Assembly: GCA_964631175.1 (NCBI GenBank)
Contig: CAZVWH010000101.1
Location: forward strand, 1-10,058
Reading direction: 5' to 3'
DNA length: 10,058 bases
Source of the DNA: CAZVWH01 sp964631175
GTDB lineage: Bacteria > Planctomycetota > Phycisphaerae > Sedimentisphaerales > Anaerobacaceae
Positions 5,809-10,058 of this stretch are shown piece after piece (position 1 is the stretch's first letter; the number at the start of each line of letters is the position of its first letter). The notes beneath the pieces were generated by a model. That model was not told where the DNA came from, did no database searches, and saw only the letters and a list, made by a program, of their open reading frames with translations. The position numbers and the translations under genes are program-made.

Positions 5809-5940
5809 ATACCAATTGTACTTAATTTCAGCGTTTTGCCGGGTTATCTGATGTAGTTCATGGCGCTGCTGAGCCAATAAATATTGAATCCACAAGCTGG
5901 CTCAAATATATTAGGCGCAAGGATTAATCACAATTGGTAT
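5809..5940. mobile_element. MITE-like element B (132 bp)
   Basis: Perfect 11-bp terminal inverted repeats, ATACCAATTGT (5809-5819) and ACAATTGGTAT (5930-5940), enclose a non-coding interior with an inner inverted pair TGAGCCA/TGGCTCA. The ends and the inner left end resemble element A. This fits a miniature inverted-repeat element moved in trans; no transposase is in the window, and a target-site duplication is not clear. Confidence 0.6.
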
Positions 5941-6046
5941 ATAGTATGATTTTGTGCGGATACTTTTTACGGTTCGTATTTCTCTACAGCGTCCCTGGGC
6001 TTGTGCGGCTGGATGAGGCTCTGTCGGCTGTGGTGCTTTTAAGCGT

Positions 6047-8029
6047 TTAGCTTCTGCTTCTTCCGCCCAGTGCGGTGCGATACAGCCAGTAAGCAACGCT
6101 AAGCAATAAAATTGTTCCAAGCACCGCGCCGACGGGCGGCTTGAATGGCAAACTAATGCCGAGGAAGCCTAATACATTCACAATAACATCATCTATGTAC
6201 AAATACGGCAGGTCAATACCGATTTGCTTGAGCAATATGATTGGTATCGCCAGCAGAATGCCCATCAAGGCTTCGCCGGTAATCAGGCCCGACGCAAACA
6301 GCAGGCCACTTCGACTGGCGCCATCTACTTCCTCCTGAACTCTATTGTGTCTTTTGTTGTACGACATGACAGCCTGGTGGATCAATCCCCCGGCAAATAT
6401 GGGCACGGACAACTCAAACGGAAGATAGAACCCTATCGCAACGGCCAATACCGGCGTGCGGAAGGTGCTGCCTGTTTTCTGTAAATATAAATCAAGTAAT
6501 ATGACCACGACGGCAACAGCCATTCCAATACCGATATAATTCCATGGAAGGTTCTGCTCGAATACTAATTTGGAGACCGAGGCCATCAGATTTGCCTGCG
6601 GCGCAGGCAGTGCCTTCGGCCCGGCATCAGCCTGGCCGGAAAAACCGTATGCCTTCTGCAGTAGTATCATTACCGGTGCCAGCACCAGCGCAGCCGATAT
6701 TGTTCCGACAAGCTGCATTACCTGCTGCTTCCACGGCGTGGCTTTTACAATATAACCGGCTTTTAGGTCCTGCATATTGTCACCCGCTATCGCAGCCGCA
6801 CAGCAAACGACGCTGCCGATGATGATGGCCGCGGCGGGTCCGTTCTCGGCACCTGCTCCCATCAGCGCAAACAGAAGCAGCGATGAGACAAGAACCGTGG
6901 CGATGGTGACGCCTGAAATCGGATTATTCGATGAGCCGACAAGCCCGGCCATATAACCAGCTACCGCTGAGAAAACAAAGCCGGTCACCAACATTATAGC
7001 AGCCATTATTAGCGATATGTAAATCTGCTGGACGAAGACCTGATAGAGCAGATACAAAGGAACGACTGAGCCGACTATCAGCACCAAAATCCATTTCATC
7101 GGCATATCTTTCTCGGTCCTGGGGATATCGGCTCGTTCTCCGCCAATGTCACGATAGGCTTTTAGCCCGCTGGTGATGCCACTCAACAGGGATTTACGCA
7201 TGTGCAGGATTGTCCATAGCCCTCCTATTACCATACCGCCTACGCCGATGTATCGGGTCTGTGAGGACCAGATATCGAACGCCCAATCAACAGCACTTAG
7301 CTGCTCACCGGCGGGCTGGCCCTGGATGGCAGCACAAATGGGTATGGCAATAAGCCAATTGCATGCACCGCCAATGAAGATAAGAACAGCGATGTTTAAT
7401 CCTACAATATACCCCACCGAGAGCAGAGCCGGGCTGAGATTAGAGCCGAAATATAGCAGACTGCCGCTGACTGCCTTTGCACCTTCGACAATTTCAGGCC
7501 ACAAGCCCAGCGCACCGGCTCCCGCCTTGAATAAACCGCTGGTGACCGCGGCTGTGACGATATACATGACACCCTTGCCGCCTTCTTGGCCGGTCTCGAG
7601 GACCTCTGCGGTTGCGATACCTTCCGGAAATTTTAGCTTGCTTTCGACTATGAGCGAGCGTCTTAGCGGTATCGTAAAGAGCACACCGAGTACGCCACCA
7701 AAGCCTGCGATTATGGCCACCCATTTGAAGCTGAAGCTCTGCCAGGTGCCGAGTATAACCAGTGCCGGCAGTGTAAATATGACTCCTGCCGCCAGCGATT
7801 CTCCCGCCGAGGCCGCTGTTTGAACAATGTTGTTCTCTAAAATATTACTTCGCCGAAACAACCTCAGCACGCCCATCGAGACAACCGCAGCCGGTATCGA
7901 AGCCGAAACTGTCATACCAGCAAACAGACCAAGATAGGCGTTGGCTGCAGCCAATATTACGGAAAGGACTACGCCTAAAATAAATGCCTTGATTGTAATT
8001 TCAGGCAATGTTGTTTCCTGCAAATCCAT
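6047..8029 (-). CDS. OPT-family oligopeptide transporter
   Basis: A 660-residue inner-membrane protein, the usual length for bacterial OPT transporters, with some 14-16 hydrophobic segments spread over the whole chain. Family blocks visible in order are ANAYLGLFAGMTVSASIPAA (29-48), ENNIVQTAASAGESLAAG (65-82), KFPEGIATAEVL (133-144), NNPISGVTIATVL (368-380) and GDNMQDLKAGYI (416-427). The family imports oligopeptides, or in some members metal chelates, with cation symport. The start ATG 8029 follows AAAGGTG with a 4-6 nt gap. It lies downstream of, and in the same direction as, the lipoprotein peptidase, with 124 bp of hairpin repeat between them, so peptides are the likely substrate. The C terminus is short (ALGGRSRS); a second open frame continues past it (see findings). 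Confidence 0.92.
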   Translation of the reverse strand: MDLQETTLPEITIKAFILGVVLSVILAAANAYLGLFAGMTVSASIPAAVVSMGVLRLFRRSNILENNIVQTAASAGESLAAGVIFTLPALVILGTWQSFSFKWVAIIAGFGGVLGVLFTIPLRRSLIVESKLKFPEGIATAEVLETGQEGGKGVMYIVTAAVTSGLFKAGAGALGLWPEIVEGAKAVSGSLLYFGSNLSPALLSVGYIVGLNIAVLIFIGGACNWLIAIPICAAIQGQPAGEQLSAVDWAFDIWSSQTRYIGVGGMVIGGLWTILHMRKSLLSGITSGLKAYRDIGGERADIPRTEKDMPMKWILVLIVGSVVPLYLLYQVFVQQIYISLIMAAIMLVTGFVFSAVAGYMAGLVGSSNNPISGVTIATVLVSSLLLFALMGAGAENGPAAAIIIGSVVCCAAAIAGDNMQDLKAGYIVKATPWKQQVMQLVGTISAALVLAPVMILLQKAYGFSGQADAGPKALPAPQANLMASVSKLVFEQNLPWNYIGIGMAVAVVVILLDLYLQKTGSTFRTPVLAVAIGFYLPFELSVPIFAGGLIHQAVMSYNKRHNRVQEEVDGASRSGLLFASGLITGEALMGILLAIPIILLKQIGIDLPYLYIDDVIVNVLGFLGISLPFKPPVGAVLGTILLLSVAYWLYRTALGGRSRS

Positions 8030-8052
8030 TACACACCTTTATTAGGATCCCA

Positions 8053-8159
8053 CAATAAATTGCAGGGCGCATGTCATTGCGAGCGCAGCGAAGCAATCTC
8101 TTTTGTCTTGGCGTTTGAGATTGCCACGGCCTTTCAGGCCTCGCAATGACAATTTATTG
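8053..8159. repeat. dispersed TCATTGCGAG hairpin repeat between two genes
   Basis: Left arm CAATAAATTG (8053-8062) plus TCATTGCGAG (8074-8083), interrupted by an 11-base insert; right arm CTCGCAATGA (8140-8149) joined directly to CAATTTATTG (8150-8159). An inner pair GCAATCTC/GAGATTGC (8093-8100, 8117-8124) extends the stem. The right arm contains the stop codon of the peptidase (8154-8156). The TGTCATTGCGAG core is a well-known type of dispersed palindromic repeat; here it may end or stabilise the peptidase mRNA. Confidence 0.75.
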
Positions 8160-9833
8160 AACAAATTGCTGCACGAAGTATTTCGGCGTCAGAGGCTCGC
8201 CGGTTGCCCGCTCAATCATATCGTTCCAGTGATATAAAGCTGAAGGCTCAAAAACCTTCCTGGTTAGAAATTCTCCCACTTTTCCTTGACCAACATAGCT
8301 AACGTTATCATCCGATTTAAGCTTTAGAACATTATAGACCAAGTGATGATGCAGTTGAGACGCCAGCAATTCGCCGAGTACATAATTGTGATAATAGCAG
8401 GGAGCGATAGTGAAATGAATTTTGGCGGCCCAGTCCGGCTCATCCCGGCCGAGCTGTCTGTTGACAAGCTGGTACTCTTCAACCATGTCCCACCACAGCG
8501 AATTCAAATCCTGGTCGGGATTTGCGTAAAGCTGCTTTTCGAAATCGTACATCACCATAGCCCAACGAACAAAAATCATCTGTTTAAGCTGAGCGTATTT
8601 GTCACTTACTTTCTCTATTTCTTCTCGTTGCTTCTCCGACAGTTCCAGCACCTGCTGCATCCAGGCAGGATTTCGGCTGAGTCTGCCGAAAAACATCGCA
8701 ATAGCTTCTGTCGTAAAAATATGAGCCGGTTCTTTAAGTATATACGGCACGCGCCGACCGTGATGTTTATCATAAACGCCATGGCCTAATTCGTGCAGAA
8801 TTGTCTCCATCCAGGTTTCGTTGTTTTTAAGATTGCACAGGATACGAACGTCACCTTCACGGTCAATATCCGTGCTGAAAGCATGTGGATTTTTGCCTTG
8901 GCGCTCATACAGGTCACTATTGGCCAGTATCGATTCTACGGGCAGCCCAATACCTTCGTAGAATTGTGTCGCCAATTCCTTGACGTCCTTATCTTTATAA
9001 TAAGCATCCAAATCCAGCTCATAAACAAGAGGCGTTTCCTGAAAGAACGGATCATGATAATGCCATGGCATAAGCTCAGCAGGAGCAACGCCATATTTTG
9101 ACGCCAGAATGTTGTCCAGGTCAGCCTTTAATTTTGCAAAAGGCTCGTTGGTTAATTCGTACAGCTCGTTGAAGAGCTTATCCAGCTCTTTGACATCCTG
9201 CTCTGCCGTTGTCAGAGAGAGAGTATGGAAATTATCGAAGCCCAATCTTTTAGCCGCCTGGTTTCTCAGCTTGACCAGCCGGATTAAATCCTCTGCGACT
9301 ACGGCTCCAACCTGCTTGCTGGCCAGCCAGGCTTGCTTTCTCTTTTCTGAATCATTCTCGGTTTTTAGCATCTCCTTGATCTGGTTATCGGTGACCTTTT
9401 TGCCTTCGATAGTTCCTCGAAAGGTGCTGAACTTCTTCTCAATTTCCGTGCTTAGCTCGACAATCTGCTTAAGCAGATTCGGCTCTATCTGATTGGCCAG
9501 ATAAGCGTTGTATAGAACGTCTAATTGTCGGGCCAGCATAGCCGACTTGATTTGTCCGGATTCTTTTGTTTCTTTAAGAAAAGCAAAATCGCAAGGGTCG
9601 CTATATACCCGGCGAAGCTCCAGTGTTAATTTGCTGACTTTATCATAATCTTCCGATTTGCCGCTAATTGCCGCGTTCCAGTAGGCAAGATTCGCCTCTT
9701 TCTCCATAGGCTTGATTTTTTTCACGTGGGCTGTAATGAATTTTTCCAGCTCTCTGTCCTTCGCATTGGGTGCACAACCAAGAAGAACAACGCTTAGTGT
9801 CCACATTATGACCAAGGTTGATGACGTTCTCAT
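8154..9833 (-). CDS. lipoprotein zinc metallopeptidase, M2/M3-like (gluzincin)
   Basis: A 559-residue protein with a type II signal peptide: MRTSS, a hydrophobic stretch, and the lipobox LLGC with Cys20 as the lipidated residue, so it is probably anchored on the periplasmic side of a membrane. The long helical N-terminal part leads to the zinc site HELGH at 347-351; the third ligand is most likely E376 in TTEAIAM, 25 residues after the motif. The C-terminal YHNYVLGELLASQLH is typical of M2/M3 peptidases (angiotensin-converting-enzyme-like and oligopeptidase families), which cut short peptides inside a closed channel. I cannot decide between M2 and M3 by eye. The start ATG 9833 has GGGAG about 9 nt upstream. 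The downstream peptide transporter suggests a joint role in peptide use. Confidence 0.87.
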   Translation of the reverse strand: MRTSSTLVIMWTLSVVLLGCAPNAKDRELEKFITAHVKKIKPMEKEANLAYWNAAISGKSEDYDKVSKLTLELRRVYSDPCDFAFLKETKESGQIKSAMLARQLDVLYNAYLANQIEPNLLKQIVELSTEIEKKFSTFRGTIEGKKVTDNQIKEMLKTENDSEKRKQAWLASKQVGAVVAEDLIRLVKLRNQAAKRLGFDNFHTLSLTTAEQDVKELDKLFNELYELTNEPFAKLKADLDNILASKYGVAPAELMPWHYHDPFFQETPLVYELDLDAYYKDKDVKELATQFYEGIGLPVESILANSDLYERQGKNPHAFSTDIDREGDVRILCNLKNNETWMETILHELGHGVYDKHHGRRVPYILKEPAHIFTTEAIAMFFGRLSRNPAWMQQVLELSEKQREEIEKVSDKYAQLKQMIFVRWAMVMYDFEKQLYANPDQDLNSLWWDMVEEYQLVNRQLGRDEPDWAAKIHFTIAPCYYHNYVLGELLASQLHHHLVYNVLKLKSDDNVSYVGQGKVGEFLTRKVFEPSALYHWNDMIERATGEPLTPKYFVQQFVQ

Positions 9834-9885
9834 ATTTCACACTCCCTTCTGAGGTGACATTCCGGTCTCTTTGCTACTCTGCGAA

Positions 9886-9898
9886 GCCCCTTAGGGGC
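9886..9898. repeat. small GC-rich hairpin in the peptidase 5' region
   Basis: GCCCC and GGGGC form a 5-bp stem around TTA, flanked by the direct repeat GCGAAGC (9881-9887 and 9897-9903). It lies about 55 bp before the peptidase start codon. It may be a leader structure or just dispersed repeat sequence; there is no evidence to decide. Confidence 0.35.
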
Positions 9899-9978
9899 GA
9901 AGCACGAGTTTTCGAGCTTGTTGCAAAATTGTGTCTCCAAAATACCTGCCGCTCAATACACCTTGAGTGAAAGAAAAA

Positions 9979-10058
9979 TTATTCTATCCTAACCGACCGA
10001 TCCGGATAGGCTGGCTTTTTAGGTCTTGGGGGCGGTCGTTTTTCGAGCATCTCAAGAA
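9979..10058 (-). CDS. C-terminal end of an unidentified gene (partial)
   Basis: An open frame on the minus strand enters from the right edge and stops at TAA 9979-9981. The visible 25 residues include LEMLEKRPPPRPKKPAYP and end SVRIE: a proline-rich, basic tail of the kind found at the end of membrane or secreted proteins. The other two frames stop within the same stretch. It lies 145 bp upstream of the peptidase in the same direction. Too little is present to name a function. Confidence 0.4.
   Translation of the reverse strand, partial: LEMLEKRPPPRPKKPAYPDRSVRIE

Larger units (their letters stand above)
5351..6046. other. gene-free repeat cluster
   Basis: No real gene is seen. Short open frames here (for example 5481-5708 +) are translations of repeat sequence. 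The stretch contains a pyrimidine tract, two MITE-like elements, a CCTGAGCTTGTCGAAGG motif and a strong hairpin, each listed separately. No rho-independent terminator could be recognised for the transporter gene ending at 6047. Confidence 0.6.

Noticed and set aside
7173..7823. 216-codon open frame on the plus strand
   Set aside because: It is antisense to the OPT transporter, proline/serine/methionine-rich with no family pattern, and explained by the codon use of the real gene.
9928..9956. Promoter for the peptidase gene on the minus strand (TTGAGC, 17 bp, CACAAT)
   Set aside because: Spacing is right but both hexamers match only four of six bases; not strong enough to call.

Overview
The window looks like bacterial chromosomal DNA of a planctomycete type, possibly Phycisphaerae/Sedimentisphaerales. 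The guess rests on a free-standing HNH-AP2 endonuclease with degraded relatives beside it, a lipoprotein M2/M3-like metallopeptidase next to an OPT peptide transporter, and many dispersed spacer repeats (TGTCATTGCGAG hairpins, CCTGAGCTTGTCGAAGG motifs, pyrimidine-rich CGTCCGTC tracts). The lineage is an inference from gene content only. No RNA genes, CRISPR arrays or transposase genes were seen.

Layout: 1-854 is a gene-free, repeat-rich flank with two imperfect direct repeats and a 30-bp palindrome between them. 855-4285 is a compact accessory module, visibly AT-richer than the genes to its right. On the minus strand it reads: a strong promoter with an overlapping operator, a DUF6932 nucleotidyltransferase-like protein (leaderless start), an XRE-ImmA/IrrE regulator-protease, and a 'beta family' protein (PF14350-like). 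On the plus strand, convergent with and overlapping the last of these by 92 bp, lies an sce7726-family PD-(D/E)XK nuclease-like protein. 4414-5350 holds an intact HNH-AP2 endonuclease followed by two broken AP2 tails set in a 155-bp repeat. 5351-6046 is gene-free and carries two MITE-like elements and a 15-bp-stem hairpin. 6047-9833 is a peptide-use pair on the minus strand: a secreted lipoprotein zinc peptidase and an OPT-family oligopeptide transporter, separated by a dispersed hairpin repeat. The end of another minus-strand gene enters at the right edge.

How they may work together: the XRE-ImmA protein probably represses its own operon through the palindrome on the -10 element and may be inactivated, or may cut a partner, through its protease domain. 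DUF6932, beta and sce7726 proteins are the candidate effectors. A nucleotidyltransferase-like protein, a nuclease-like protein and an XRE-ImmA switch together resemble a toxin-antitoxin or anti-phage module; this is the most interesting system in the window. The peptidase and transporter look like ordinary peptide catabolism: peptides trimmed outside the inner membrane, then imported.
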